Made by a program: the position numbers and the translations under genes | NCBI GenBank assembly: GCA_015060205.1 | Contig: SUYY01000001.1 | Location: 1 to 64,000 of the forward strand | From: Bacteroidales bacterium | Lineage (GTDB): Bacteria; Bacteroidota; Bacteroidia; Bacteroidales; UBA932 | DNA: 64,000 nucleotides | Direction: 5' to 3' | Shown here: positions 51,565-61,391 of the stretch, in pieces | Layout: the number at the start of each line of letters is the position of its first letter | How positions within the stretch are numbered: position 1 is the first letter of the stretch | The notes under the pieces: generated by a model | What the model saw: only the letters and a program-made list of their open reading frames with translations | What the model was told of the DNA's origin: nothing | Database searches by the model: none

Positions 51565-53475
51565 CTACAATGAGGCCAGATTCATCTCATTGATAACATT
51601 CTTACCTTCAGGAGTATAGGCAAAAGCCATATGTTCCTTATAAGCCTCCTCTACCCTTCCGCGCACAACCTTCATCGAACTGTTCAGGAAATGGTTCTGC
51701 TCGGTCCAAGGCTCAGGAAGGACACAGATTGCTGCAGGAAGCCATCTTTCAGGGAACTCTCCGTAAAGTCGACCACCCTTGCGGTATGCATTCACCTCAT
51801 CCTGAATCTTCTCAAGCATCTTCTCCTTCGCCTCCTGAGACTTAGGGTCAAGTCCAAGTTCCTTTGCATATGCCTTGAGAGCCTCCTTGTTCGGTGTCAC
51901 AAGCGCTATGGTATAAGGATCCTGACTGTTGTGAAGAATAGCACCGTCGATATACTTCGAATTTTCCACAAGATTCTCCTCGATTCCCTCCGGTGAATAC
52001 TTTTCTCCGTCAGCGGCGATCAGAAGTGATTTGAATCTTCCCACGACGTAGAGCATCTCCTCATCACGCATATATCCCATATCTCCTGTATGAAGCCAGC
52101 CGTCAACCACCGTATCCGCAGTAGACTTAGGATTCTTCCAATAGCCCGCCATCACGTTCTCTCCCTTGATGCAGATCTCACCCTTCACTCCGAAAGGCTG
52201 CTCCACTCCGTCTGCATCCAGAATCTTTATCTCCATAGGAGAAACCACCTTTCCGGACGAACCGAAGATATGCTTCGCAGGTGAATTGGCCGAGATGATA
52301 GGTGTAGCCTCTGAAAGACCGTAACCCTGATACATAGGGATTCCGATGGCATAATAATACCTCTGGAGGTCAATATCCAGAAGCGCGCCTCCTCCTACAA
52401 AGAACTTCATGTTTCCGCCAAGTCCTTCACGGACCTTCTTGAATATGATCTTGTCGAAAAGTAGCATCAGAGGCTTGCGGAAGATATCCACGAAGTCGGT
52501 ACCCTTATTATAGCCTTCCTTATTATATGCTATTGCATTTTTCAAAGCGAAATTGTAAAGTCTTTCGACTGTCTTTCCGCTCTTTTTTATGGTAGTCTCG
52601 ATGTTTTTCTTGAAACTCTTTGCCAGAGTAGGGACGGAGAGCATCACAGAAGGCTTGAATTCCTTGATGCTCGAAGGAATGTTGCGCAAGGCTTCCTTTC
52701 CGGACCTGCCTGACGGCACGGTACCGATGGACGCGCCATATGACATCATCGTATAGAATCCAGCGACATGCGCAAAGCAATGGTCTAGAGGAAGGATGAT
52801 AAGCATCTTGTCCTGAGGCTCCACGCCTATGACTGAATGAGCCTGCTCTACATTTGCCGTATAGTTCCTGTGGGTAAGAAGGATTCCCTTAGGGTCCGCA
52901 GTCGTACCTGAAGTGTAACTTATGTTTGCATAGTCATCCGGACCTATCGACTCATATCTCTTGACGAACATCTCTTCGTTTTCGGCAATGAACCTGTCAC
53001 CTGCCTCCATGATGTCGTTGATATGGATTTCATTCTCCTGCATATCCTCAACATCATCAAAAAGGATGATTTTCTCGACAAGAGGACATTCAGGCAATAT
53101 CTTTCTTATCTTCGGAAGTTGAAACTTCGAGGTCATCACGTACTTCGCATCCGAATGTCTGATACGGAAGACCAGGTCATTGGATTCCTCCAGTTTGATG
53201 GAAAGAGGAACATTCACCGCTCCTGCATACAGGACGCCGAGTTCTCCTATTACCCACATATTGCGTCCCTCGCAGAGATAAGCCACCTTCTCTCCCTTCT
53301 GGACTCCGAGGTGCATCAGACCGGCAGCAATACGTTTCGCCTGTCTGAGAGTCTCATTATACGACGTCGGTTCCCACTCGTTCGTATCCAGATTCTTTTC
53401 CCAGAGGAAAGGACTTTCAGAATAGAGTCTCACATACTTCTCGACGAAGTCAATGATAGTTGTTCTTTCAGTCAT
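51565..53475 (-). CDS. Long-chain acyl-CoA synthetase (AMP-forming)
   Basis: From ATG 53475 (MTERTTIIDFVEKYVRLY) the protein has 636 residues. It shows the adenylate-forming motifs: YTSGTTADPKGILLTHRN (P-loop), GYGLSEATPIIS, and GWLHTGDMGYMRDEEMLYVVGR with the hinge and LLIAADGEKYSPEGIEE. These enzymes activate fatty acids to acyl-CoA. The longer track ORF adds 21 residues that overlap the spacer to the kinase gene. It follows the deoxynucleoside kinase gene by 16 bases, so the two may share a transcript. Confidence 0.92.
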   Translation of the reverse strand: MTERTTIIDFVEKYVRLYSESPFLWEKNLDTNEWEPTSYNETLRQAKRIAAGLMHLGVQKGEKVAYLCEGRNMWVIGELGVLYAGAVNVPLSIKLEESNDLVFRIRHSDAKYVMTSKFQLPKIRKILPECPLVEKIILFDDVEDMQENEIHINDIMEAGDRFIAENEEMFVKRYESIGPDDYANISYTSGTTADPKGILLTHRNYTANVEQAHSVIGVEPQDKMLIILPLDHCFAHVAGFYTMMSYGASIGTVPSGRSGKEALRNIPSSIKEFKPSVMLSVPTLAKSFKKNIETTIKKSGKTVERLYNFALKNAIAYNKEGYNKGTDFVDIFRKPLMLLFDKIIFKKVREGLGGNMKFFVGGGALLDIDLQRYYYAIGIPMYQGYGLSEATPIISANSPAKHIFGSSGKVVSPMEIKILDADGVEQPFGVKGEICIKGENVMAGYWKNPKSTADTVVDGWLHTGDMGYMRDEEMLYVVGRFKSLLIAADGEKYSPEGIEENLVENSKYIDGAILHNSQDPYTIALVTPNKEALKAYAKELGLDPKSQEAKEKMLEKIQDEVNAYRKGGRLYGEFPERWLPAAICVLPEPWTEQNHFLNSSMKVVRGRVEEAYKEHMAFAYTPEGKNVINEMNLASL

Positions 53476-53491
53476 AAATACAAGGTTTAGA

Positions 53492-54112
53492 TTAGTCGTT
53501 CTTGAAAAGACCGAACAGTTCTGCGTCAATCTTGTCAATCACTTCCTGAAAATCTTCAGGACGGTTTTCAAATTTTATTCTGTCCACATCAAGGATGAGA
53601 AGACGGTGCTTGTAATCCTTGATCCAGTTCTCATATCTCTCGTTCAGTCCGGTGATATAATCGATACGGATGCTCTTCTCATATTCGCGTCCCCTCTTCT
53701 GGATCTGACCGATGAGATTCGGGATCGAACTTCTGAGATAAATCAGAAGGTCAGGCGGATTCACCAGTGACATCATCAGGTCAAAAAGGTCCGAATAGTT
53801 CTCGAAGTCTCTGGTGGTCATCAGACCCATGCCATGAAGGTTCGGAGCAAAGATACGGGCATCCTCGTATATGGTACGGTCCTGGATGATGACTTCGTCA
53901 AGTTTGGATATATCCACCACATCCTTGAATCTCTTGTTCAGGAAATATACCTGAAGATTGAAGGACCACCTCTCCATATCTTCATAAAAATCAGCAAGAT
54001 AAGGGTTATAGTCCACCGATTCGAACTTTGGAGTCCATCCATAGTGGGCAGCGAGCATCTTTGTCAAAGTTGTCTTTCCGCTGCCGATGTTACCTGCAAT
54101 CGCTATATGCAT
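53492..54112 (-). CDS. Deoxynucleoside kinase
   Basis: The 206-residue protein is a dNK/Dck-type kinase: Walker A GNIGSGKTT at residues 7-15, MERWSFNLQVYFLNKRF, the IQDRTIYED motif with the conserved DRT, and a lid-type arginine segment (QKRGREYEKSIR). It phosphorylates deoxynucleosides for salvage; whether adenosine, guanosine or others are preferred cannot be told. It diverges from the MBL gene across a 90-base gap with overlapping promoters. Confidence 0.9.
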   Translation of the reverse strand: MHIAIAGNIGSGKTTLTKMLAAHYGWTPKFESVDYNPYLADFYEDMERWSFNLQVYFLNKRFKDVVDISKLDEVIIQDRTIYEDARIFAPNLHGMGLMTTRDFENYSDLFDLMMSLVNPPDLLIYLRSSIPNLIGQIQKRGREYEKSIRIDYITGLNERYENWIKDYKHRLLILDVDRIKFENRPEDFQEVIDKIDAELFGLFKND

Positions 54113-54147
54113 ACCGTTTAAGTTTTAACACATTTTCATTCTTATAA

Positions 54148-54185
54148 TTTGGCAAAATTAACAACTTCTTTTGTATTTTTGTCAA
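54148..54185. promoter_or_regulatory. Overlapping divergent promoters (kinase and MBL genes)
   Basis: On the plus strand TTTG (54148-54151) and TATTTTTG (54174-54181) are 22 bases apart. On the minus strand TTG (54185-54183) and TAATTTTG (54160-54153) are also 22 bases apart. The two promoters interlock, so use of one may hinder the other. Confidence 0.5.
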
Positions 54186-54202
54186 AATAAAGAACCAAAA
54201 GG

Positions 54203-54871
54203 ATGACACACACAGAAAACTTCATATTCAACGCTCTGCAGACCCGATGTTCTCTGGTATGGGATGACAAGGGTGAATGCGCCATCATCGATCCAAGTTA
54301 CAAAGATGCCGAAAGGGAGCAGATCGTTGCATTCATAAATTCAAAAAAACTCACCCCTGTCTGCATTCTGCTCACACACGGACATTTCGACCATATCTAC
54401 GGTCTTTCTGACTTTGTCAGAACATACGATGTTCCGGTATATATGGACCTGAAGGAAACCTACTCTTTCGAGAAGACCAACCCATATGTCTGCGGCAACT
54501 TTGGCCTTGAGATTCCGGAACTGCCGCATGAGAGTGTATTCAAGGGCATATCGGACGGCGACATCATCAAGGTCGGAGACATCAGTCTCGAAGTACTTGA
54601 AACTCCGGGACATTCGGTGGGCGGTGTGTGCTTTTTTGACAAGGATTCCGGAACATTGTTCAGCGGTGACACGCTTTTTGCGGGAGCGATAGGGCGCACA
54701 GACCATCCCGGAGGAGACTATGACCTGCTGATGAAAAGCATATGGGAGAAAATCATGTGCCTGGACGGAGACATCAGGGTGATTCCGGGCCACGGTCCGG
54801 AGACTGACATTGCTACAGAGCGTATGACCAACCCGTTCCTCATGCCATTCAACGAGCCGTATGAAGAATAA
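54203..54871 (+). CDS. MBL-fold metallo-hydrolase (glyoxalase II-like)
   Basis: The 222-residue protein carries the metal-binding THGHFDH motif near residue 56-62, ETPGHSVGGVCFF, FSGDTLFAGAIGRTD and VIPGHGPETDIATE, matching hydroxyacylglutathione hydrolase-like proteins. As glutathione is rare in this group, the true substrate is probably another thioester or phosphate compound. Its end overlaps the uvrA start by 11 bases, indicating one transcript. Confidence 0.85.
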   Translation: MTHTENFIFNALQTRCSLVWDDKGECAIIDPSYKDAEREQIVAFINSKKLTPVCILLTHGHFDHIYGLSDFVRTYDVPVYMDLKETYSFEKTNPYVCGNFGLEIPELPHESVFKGISDGDIIKVGDISLEVLETPGHSVGGVCFFDKDSGTLFSGDTLFAGAIGRTDHPGGDYDLLMKSIWEKIMCLDGDIRVIPGHGPETDIATERMTNPFLMPFNEPYEE

Positions 54872-57611
54872 TGACAAGATAGAAATAACAGGCGCAAAGG
54901 CGCACAACCTGAAGGATGTTTCACTGACGATACCGCGAGGGAAGTTCGTCGTCCTGACAGGATTGAGCGGAAGCGGCAAGTCATCCCTGGCCTTCGACAC
55001 CATCTATGCTGAAGGTCAGAGACGTTATATGGACACTCTGTCCACCTATGCCAAGCACTTCATGGGCATATTGGAAAAACCTGAGGTAGAGTCGATTACA
55101 GGATTGAGTCCCATCATAGCCATCGAACAGAAGACCACCGGCAACAACCCTCGTTCGACCGTCGGTACGATCACCGAGATATATGATTTCCTGCGTCTGC
55201 TGTATGCCCGCGCGTCCATAGCATACTCCCCCGAGACCGGAAAGGAGATGGTAAGATACACCGACGAGCAGATAGTATCCCTGATAATGGAGAATTATCA
55301 CGGACGCAAATGCTACCTTCTGGCACCTCTGGTCAGGGGAAGAAAAGGTCATTACAAGGAACTCCTGGAGCAGATGCGCAAGAGGGGGTATACCCAGATC
55401 CGCATCGACGGAGAACTGAAGGAACTTCATGAGATAACGGCACTTGACCGCTACAAGGCCCACTTCATAGAACTTGTGATAGACCGTCTGAAACCATCTG
55501 AAAAGGACGGGAAAAGAATACGTGATTCAGTACTGTCCGCATTGAATTTCGGCAAGGGTTCCATAGCGGTGATGGATATGGAGACAGGCGACCTGAACCA
55601 CTATTCAAAACATCTGGTATGCCCGGACACAGGCATCTCGCTGGCTGAACCGGCACCGCACTCGTTCTCATTCAACTCCCCTCAGGGATACTGTCCTCAT
55701 TGCAAGGGACTTGGACAGATTGTGGACATCAACATGGACACCATCATTCCTGACCGGTCCGTATCTGTTGCAGACGGCGGAATCATACCTCTCGGAAAGA
55801 TAAGGGAGACAAAAAAATTCGACATAATAAGGTCGATAGCAAGAAAATACTCATTCTCGCTCTATGACCCGATAGACGAACTGCCTGAAGACATGATAGA
55901 CCTGATGGTCTACGGTTCAGATGAACTTTTCAGGGTCGGCGAAGGCACTTCTTCCGAAATGGTCTCATATTCAGGACTTTCCGGAGATATAAGTGACAAG
56001 GTGATCTGCCCGGTCTGTCATGGCACAAGGCTCAACAGGGAGACCACATATTTCAAGATCGACGGCAAGACCATATCGGAGGTGGCGGCAATGGAGATAT
56101 CCCACCTGAGCAAATGGCTCGAGTCGATCGAAAAGTCTTTCGGCAAAAGGGAAAGCCTCATCGCAAGGGATATTCTCAAGGAACTCAAGGACAGGGTCGG
56201 ATTCCTTCTCGACGTAGGTCTGGACTATCTTTCACTTGACCGCGCAACAGCCTCATTATCAGGAGGAGAGAGTCAAAGAATCAGACTTGCCACACAGATA
56301 GGTTCCAAACTGGTGAACGTACTCTATATATTGGACGAGCCTTCCATCGGACTGCATCAGAGGGACAACAGGAAACTTATCGCCTCACTGAAGAAATTGC
56401 GCGACGAAGGCAACTCCGTGATGGTGGTCGAGCATGATGCAGAGACAATGACCGCAGCCGACTGGCTTGTCGATGTGGGACCGGGAGCAGGCGAAGAAGG
56501 CGGAGAAATCTGTTTCAACGGCCCTCTGAGCGAGATATCGCGAACCAGAACCGCGACCCTCGACTACCTCACAGGACTTCGCTCGATCGAAGTTCCGAAG
56601 ACGAGAAGACAGGGAAATTCCCTGACCTTGGGAATCCGTGGCGCAAGGGGAAACAATCTAAGGAATGTGGACGTGGACTTCCCTCTGGGCATGCTTATCG
56701 GAGTAAGCGGCGTGAGCGGAAGCGGAAAATCCTCTCTGGTGAACGAGACCCTCATGCCCGTGCTGAAGAACAAGTTCTACAATGCCAAGATGCAGCCTCT
56801 GCCATATGACGAGATAATCGGAGTAGAGAATATCGACAAACTTATCGAGATAGACCAAAGTCCGATAGGACGCACCCCTCGCAGCAATCCGGCCACATTC
56901 ACAGGCGTATTCAACGACATAAGGAACCTGTTTGAAGCGACGCCTGATGCCAAGGTCCGCGGATTCAAGGCCGGAAGATTCTCTTTCAATGTTCCCGGAG
57001 GACGCTGCGAAGAGTGCAAGGGAGCAGGAATAAAGGTGATAGAGATGAATTTTCTCCCTTCTGTAAACGTGGTGTGCGGTGAATGCAGAGGCAGACGATA
57101 TAAGGATGACACCCTCGCGGTGAAATATAAAGGAAAGAACATAAACGATGTTCTCGAGATGCAGATCAGCGAGGCGTATGAGTTCTTCAGGAACATTCCT
57201 ACCATCGCACTGAAACTCAAGGCGATGGTGGATGTCGGCCTGGGATATGTGCGTCTGGGTCAATCCGCCGTCACGCTCTCGGGAGGCGAAAGCCAGAGAA
57301 TGAAACTTGCCGCCGAACTTGCAAGGAAAAGCACCGGAAACACACTGTATATATTGGACGAGCCTACCACCGGACTTCATTTCGAAGACATAAAGGTGCT
57401 TATGGGAGTACTCCAGAGACTTGTGGATCAAGGGAATACGGTGATAGTGATAGAGCATAACCTCGATGTGCTCAAATCGGTGGACTACCTGTTCGACATG
57501 GGTCCGGAAGGAGGAAAGGCAGGAGGAATGATTGTTGCTCAGGGGACGCCGGAACAGTTGGCGGACAATCCGGATTCGGTGACAGGTCCGTTCCTGAAGG
57601 AAGTATTGTAG
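54861..57611 (+). CDS. uvrA: Excinuclease ABC subunit A
   Basis: UvrA detects DNA damage and loads UvrB in nucleotide excision repair. The 916 residues contain two ABC halves: Walker A GLSGSGKSS near residue 34 with signature LSGGESQRIRLA, and GVSGSGKSS near 615 with LSGGESQRMKLA. The second zinc finger is complete (CEECKGAG...CGECRGRR). The first is not: LVCPDTGIS has Thr where the second Cys should be, while CPHCKGLG is kept. Bacteroidetes carry more than one UvrA form, so a paralogue elsewhere is possible. Confidence 0.93.
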   Translation: MKNNDKIEITGAKAHNLKDVSLTIPRGKFVVLTGLSGSGKSSLAFDTIYAEGQRRYMDTLSTYAKHFMGILEKPEVESITGLSPIIAIEQKTTGNNPRSTVGTITEIYDFLRLLYARASIAYSPETGKEMVRYTDEQIVSLIMENYHGRKCYLLAPLVRGRKGHYKELLEQMRKRGYTQIRIDGELKELHEITALDRYKAHFIELVIDRLKPSEKDGKRIRDSVLSALNFGKGSIAVMDMETGDLNHYSKHLVCPDTGISLAEPAPHSFSFNSPQGYCPHCKGLGQIVDINMDTIIPDRSVSVADGGIIPLGKIRETKKFDIIRSIARKYSFSLYDPIDELPEDMIDLMVYGSDELFRVGEGTSSEMVSYSGLSGDISDKVICPVCHGTRLNRETTYFKIDGKTISEVAAMEISHLSKWLESIEKSFGKRESLIARDILKELKDRVGFLLDVGLDYLSLDRATASLSGGESQRIRLATQIGSKLVNVLYILDEPSIGLHQRDNRKLIASLKKLRDEGNSVMVVEHDAETMTAADWLVDVGPGAGEEGGEICFNGPLSEISRTRTATLDYLTGLRSIEVPKTRRQGNSLTLGIRGARGNNLRNVDVDFPLGMLIGVSGVSGSGKSSLVNETLMPVLKNKFYNAKMQPLPYDEIIGVENIDKLIEIDQSPIGRTPRSNPATFTGVFNDIRNLFEATPDAKVRGFKAGRFSFNVPGGRCEECKGAGIKVIEMNFLPSVNVVCGECRGRRYKDDTLAVKYKGKNINDVLEMQISEAYEFFRNIPTIALKLKAMVDVGLGYVRLGQSAVTLSGGESQRMKLAAELARKSTGNTLYILDEPTTGLHFEDIKVLMGVLQRLVDQGNTVIVIEHNLDVLKSVDYLFDMGPEGGKAGGMIVAQGTPEQLADNPDSVTGPFLKEVL

Positions 57612-57629
57612 CCAAAGACATATCAGACT

Positions 57630-59336
57630 ATGGAAGAAATCAGAATCTATTGTGAAAACACAGAAAGTTATGTAAAGGTTGCCATGGGCTGCACATTGAA
57701 GGAACTGTCATCCGAAATATGCCCTGAGGCGGGTTCCGGATGCAGTCTTCCGGTTTTGGCAGCACTTGTGGACAACAAACTCAAATCCCTTGACTATAAG
57801 ATAATCAATCCGCACAACGTCAGGTTCATCGGCTATGACCACCCTGACGGCAGGAGGACATATATCCGTTCCCTCTGCTTCGTGCTGCAGCATGTGGTGC
57901 GCGAGACATATCCCGACAAGGTACTTTCCATAGATTATTCCCTTCCGAGCGGACTATACTGCGACATACGTGAAACAGAGCATTCCGAAGATGGAAGGCC
58001 CAGGCGTATATTCCTTACGGACAGTGAAATAGAAGCGATAGAAAACAAGATGCGCCGACTCGTGGAAGCGGACCTTCCTTTCGGGAAAAAGATGCTCTCC
58101 ATGGAGGAGTGCTGCACCCTCTTCGAAAGAAATGGTCAGAAGGAGAAGGTGAACCTGCTCAAGAGTATCGGAAGATTCAACTACAACGTCTATTTCCTCG
58201 ACGGCCAGGCAGACACTTTCTACGGCCCGCTTGTTCCGTCCACGGGTCTTCTGACGACCTTCAACCTGATGGGATTCAATGACGGTTTCTGCCTCCAGTA
58301 TCCGATGGACGGCGAGCCGGGAAAGGTTCTTCCGATGAAGAGGCAGTCCAAGATAGCAAGCGCGCTGAACGAGTACTCCGACTGGTGTGCCGTAATGGGA
58401 GTCCGCGGAGTCGGCACTCTCAACGATTATGTAAGATCGGGAAAGATTGTGGACCTGATCAATATTTCAGAAGCGCTTCATGAGAGGAAATATGCGGAAA
58501 TCGCAAACCAGATATACGAAAGGCGAGGTTCCGTAAAGATTGTCTTCATAGCGGGACCGTCAAGCAGCGGCAAGACTTCCACATCCAAAAGACTCGCCCT
58601 CCAGTGCCGTATCCTGGGTCTGAACCCGAAAGTAATAGAACTTGACAACTACTTTGTAGACAGGCACCTCACACCTCTCGACAGCAATGGGGAATATGAC
58701 TTTGAAGCACTTGGAGCCATGGACCTTGAGTTCCTCGGAAAGCAACTCAACGAACTTCTTGACGGAAAGGAAGTGGAGATTCCCCGTTTCGACTTCAAGG
58801 AAGGCAAGAGGTATTTCAACGGAAGCATGATGCAACTTCACGAGAAGGACATCCTGATAATGGAAGGCATTCATGCGCTCAATCCGGCCATGATTCCAGG
58901 CGTCGACAGCACAAAGGTGTTCCGCGTATATGCGTCCGCACTGACTTCCCTGTCAATTGACGAGAACAACAACATCTCCACGTCAGACAACCGCATGCTC
59001 AGACGAATGATACGTGACAACAGAACACGTGGCGTGATTCCGGAAGAAACCATCATGAGATGGCAGAGCGTGCGCAGAGGTGAGAACAGGAACATATTTC
59101 CTTACCAGGAATATGCGGACGCCGTCTTCAATTCCGCCCATATCTTTGAACTCCCTGTGCTGAAATATTATGCAGAGCCGCTTCTAAGGCGCATTTCACC
59201 GTCATCACCTGCATACAGCGAGGCTTCCAGAATGCTTAAATTCCTGGACTACATAGTCGCATTGTCGCCGGCGGAGATAGCGGCAATCCCTCCGACATCG
59301 ATTCTTCGCGAGTTCATAGCGGGGCAGACCTTATAG
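57630..59336 (+). CDS. Uridine-kinase-like protein with N-terminal TGS/ThrRS-like domains
   Basis: The 568-residue protein joins a TGS-like head (IRIYCENTESYVKVAMGCTLKELSSEI) and a ThrRS-type second additional domain (VLQHVVRETYPDKVLSIDYSLPSGLYCDI) to a C-terminal P-loop kinase. Kinase motifs are IAGPSSSGKTSTSKRL near residue 310, DNYFVDRHLTPLD, and EGIHALNP. This fusion is known in Bacteroidetes and Firmicutes and annotated as nucleoside (uridine) kinase. The function of the head is not known. It starts 18 bases after uvrA. Confidence 0.88.
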   Translation: MEEIRIYCENTESYVKVAMGCTLKELSSEICPEAGSGCSLPVLAALVDNKLKSLDYKIINPHNVRFIGYDHPDGRRTYIRSLCFVLQHVVRETYPDKVLSIDYSLPSGLYCDIRETEHSEDGRPRRIFLTDSEIEAIENKMRRLVEADLPFGKKMLSMEECCTLFERNGQKEKVNLLKSIGRFNYNVYFLDGQADTFYGPLVPSTGLLTTFNLMGFNDGFCLQYPMDGEPGKVLPMKRQSKIASALNEYSDWCAVMGVRGVGTLNDYVRSGKIVDLINISEALHERKYAEIANQIYERRGSVKIVFIAGPSSSGKTSTSKRLALQCRILGLNPKVIELDNYFVDRHLTPLDSNGEYDFEALGAMDLEFLGKQLNELLDGKEVEIPRFDFKEGKRYFNGSMMQLHEKDILIMEGIHALNPAMIPGVDSTKVFRVYASALTSLSIDENNNISTSDNRMLRRMIRDNRTRGVIPEETIMRWQSVRRGENRNIFPYQEYADAVFNSAHIFELPVLKYYAEPLLRRISPSSPAYSEASRMLKFLDYIVALSPAEIAAIPPTSILREFIAGQTL

Positions 59337-59356
59337 GATTTCCCGAAGTTTTTTTA

Positions 59357-59364
59357 TACCTTTG
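59357..59364 (+). promoter_or_regulatory. -7 box of the exbB operon (TACCTTTG)
   Basis: TACCTTTG fits TAnnTTTG and lies 40 bases before the exbB ATG, 20 bases after the kinase stop. No good -33 element is seen. Confidence 0.5.
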
Positions 59365-59404
59365 CGTGATTTTTTGCGCTTGACAACAAAAACTACACAA
59401 TACA

Positions 59405-60100
59405 ATGCTTTTCAATCTTTTACAGGCAGTCGCAGATACTGCAGCAATAGCACAGGTTCCTGTGCAGCAGGAGATGAAACTCTCGCTAATCGACATGGCA
59501 TCAAAGGGAGGATGGCTCATGATAGTCCTCCTGATTCTTTCGGTCATGGCCATCTATATCTTCGGTAACAAATGGTGGCTCATCCGCAAGGCCGGTCAGA
59601 TAGACAGGAACTTCATGAAGGATATACGCGATTATATCCATGACGGAAAGATCAAGTCTGCAATCGAACTGTGCCAGAGGTACGACTCTCCGGTCGCACG
59701 TCTTGTCGAGAAAGGCATTGAAAGAATCGGAAGACCTCTCCAGGACATACAGACAGCGGTGGAAAACACCGGCAGTGTGGAAGTGGCAAGGCTCGAAAAG
59801 GGACTTCCTATGCTTGCCACAATCGCAGGTGGAGCACCTATGATCGGATTCCTCGGTACAGTGACAGGTATGATCGAGGCATTCTTCAGAATGTCCACTG
59901 CAGGCAACAACATCGACATCACACTTCTTTCAGGAGGTATATATGAGGCGATGGTGACGACCGTAGGCGGTCTTTTCGTAGGTATCATCGCATATTTCGG
60001 ATACAACTTCCTCACATCACAGATATCGAATCTCGTGTTCAAGATGGAAAGGACCACCATCGAGTTCATAGACATGCTTCACGAACCATCAGACAAATAG
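59405..60100 (+). CDS. exbB: MotA/TolQ/ExbB proton channel protein
   Basis: ExbB forms the proton channel that energises TonB-dependent transport. The 231 residues have three membrane segments (GGWLMIVLLILSVMAIYIFG, then LPMLATIAGGAPMIGFLGTVTGMIEAF, then GGLFVGIIAYFGYNFLT), with the conserved family segment in between. It is followed after three bases by exbD and then a TonB-type gene, which supports the Exb rather than Mot assignment. The system would power the SusC porter of this window, among others. Confidence 0.9.
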   Translation: MLFNLLQAVADTAAIAQVPVQQEMKLSLIDMASKGGWLMIVLLILSVMAIYIFGNKWWLIRKAGQIDRNFMKDIRDYIHDGKIKSAIELCQRYDSPVARLVEKGIERIGRPLQDIQTAVENTGSVEVARLEKGLPMLATIAGGAPMIGFLGTVTGMIEAFFRMSTAGNNIDITLLSGGIYEAMVTTVGGLFVGIIAYFGYNFLTSQISNLVFKMERTTIEFIDMLHEPSDK

Positions 60101-60103
60101 GAA

Positions 60104-60517
60104 ATGGCAATCAAGAGAACAACGAAGGTAGACTCAAGTTTCTCGATGTCGTCAATGACCGACATCGTGTTCCTGCTGCTCATCTTCTTTCTGGTGACAT
60201 CGACACTCATCAATCCCAACGCCCTGAAACTCCTGCTTCCAAAAAGTACAGGTCAGGTGTCGGCCAAGGCTACAGTGAGCGTATCCATAAAGCATTGGCA
60301 GAAGACTGACGACTTCTCCTTCCATATCAACGGTGACGAGACTCCGGTCAGATTCGACCAGGTGGAAGACGAACTCATCAATCTGCTCCAGACTGAAGAA
60401 GACCCGACATTCTCGATCTATGCTGACGAGACTGTTCCCATCAGGGAAGTGGTGAAGGTGATGAACATTGCAAAACGCAATCATTACAAGGTTATTATGG
60501 CGACTTCTCCGGAATAG
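60104..60517 (+). CDS. exbD: ExbD/TolR-family biopolymer transport protein
   Basis: The 137-residue protein has one membrane segment with the functional Asp in SSMTDIVFLLLIFFLVTSTLINPN and a periplasmic domain ending in YADETVPIREVVKVMNIAKRNHYKVIMATSPE. It works with ExbB as stator. The gene lies between exbB and tonB with tight spacing. Confidence 0.92.
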   Translation: MAIKRTTKVDSSFSMSSMTDIVFLLLIFFLVTSTLINPNALKLLLPKSTGQVSAKATVSVSIKHWQKTDDFSFHINGDETPVRFDQVEDELINLLQTEEDPTFSIYADETVPIREVVKVMNIAKRNHYKVIMATSPE

Positions 60518-60535
60518 GATGACCGGATTCTGAAT

Positions 60536-61321
60536 ATGGCAGACGACAGATACATATTTGAAAGGGAAAGACAGGAAAAGCGTTCCGTAATGACGGGAGG
60601 CTTTTTGACCGTATTTGTCCATGCTGCACTGATAGGCTGCTTCTTTGTAAGCGGCTTCACATATCTCGACCCTCCTCCACCTGAAAAGGAACAGATTCTG
60701 ATAGAATTCGAGGATGTGGAGATCCAGAAGCCAAAGCAGAGAAGAGACGGCACAAGACCTCGCGCAGAGACTCCGAGCAAGGAGATAAATCTGGTACAGC
60801 AATCGGAGGCGCAGCATATAGGTTCCAAGACCAATGAAGCACCTGAGTCCACGGTTGGAGACCAGGGAGACGTAGAGGTTCCGGAACCTCCACGCAAGAA
60901 GGAGATAAACCGCAGGGCGCTTTTTTCGGCAGCGGACAACAAGACCCAGAAGGACACCCTCGCAGCACAGACTGCCAGAGAGGTGACGGACGCACTTAAG
61001 GCCGGACATGCACTGGGCAACACAAAGACAGGAGAGACAAGCGGAGAGCCGAAGGCACTGCTTGCAGGCAGGACCCAGAACGGTTCACTTCCAAGACCTT
61101 CATACTCGGTACAGAAGGACGGAAAGGTAGTAGTGGAGATATGGGTCGACAACTATGGCACTGTTCAGAAGGCCGTACCTGGAGCAGAAGGTACCACCGT
61201 GACTGACAGGGATCTTTGGAACGAGGCCAGAAAGGCTGCAATGAAGGCAAGTTTCAACATGAGTGCAGATGCCCCCGCAATGCAGCATGGAACTATAACC
61301 TATATATTCAAACTGAAATAA
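60536..61321 (+). CDS. TonB/TolA-type energy transducer
   Basis: The 261 residues contain one N-terminal membrane segment (GGFLTVFVHAALIGCFFVSGF), a proline/charge-rich periplasmic spacer (PPPPEKEQILIEFEDVEI...EVPEPPRKKEI), and a C-terminal TonB-like domain (PSYSVQKDGKVVVEIWVDNYGTVQKAVPGAEGTT). It transmits ExbBD energy to outer-membrane transporters. The C-terminus is closer to the TolA/TonB mixed type seen in Bacteroidetes, so either name could be used. Confidence 0.85.
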   Translation: MADDRYIFERERQEKRSVMTGGFLTVFVHAALIGCFFVSGFTYLDPPPPEKEQILIEFEDVEIQKPKQRRDGTRPRAETPSKEINLVQQSEAQHIGSKTNEAPESTVGDQGDVEVPEPPRKKEINRRALFSAADNKTQKDTLAAQTAREVTDALKAGHALGNTKTGETSGEPKALLAGRTQNGSLPRPSYSVQKDGKVVVEIWVDNYGTVQKAVPGAEGTTVTDRDLWNEARKAAMKASFNMSADAPAMQHGTITYIFKLK

Positions 61322-61391
61322 TCGGCGTGAGCCGTAACAATATTGACTTATGCCGTGAGGCACATCTGATAAAATTTAAACAGTTTCATAA

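Noticed and set aside
60152-61009. 285-residue minus-strand ORF across exbD and tonB
   Set aside because: It crosses two clear genes of one operon and has no recognisable motif.
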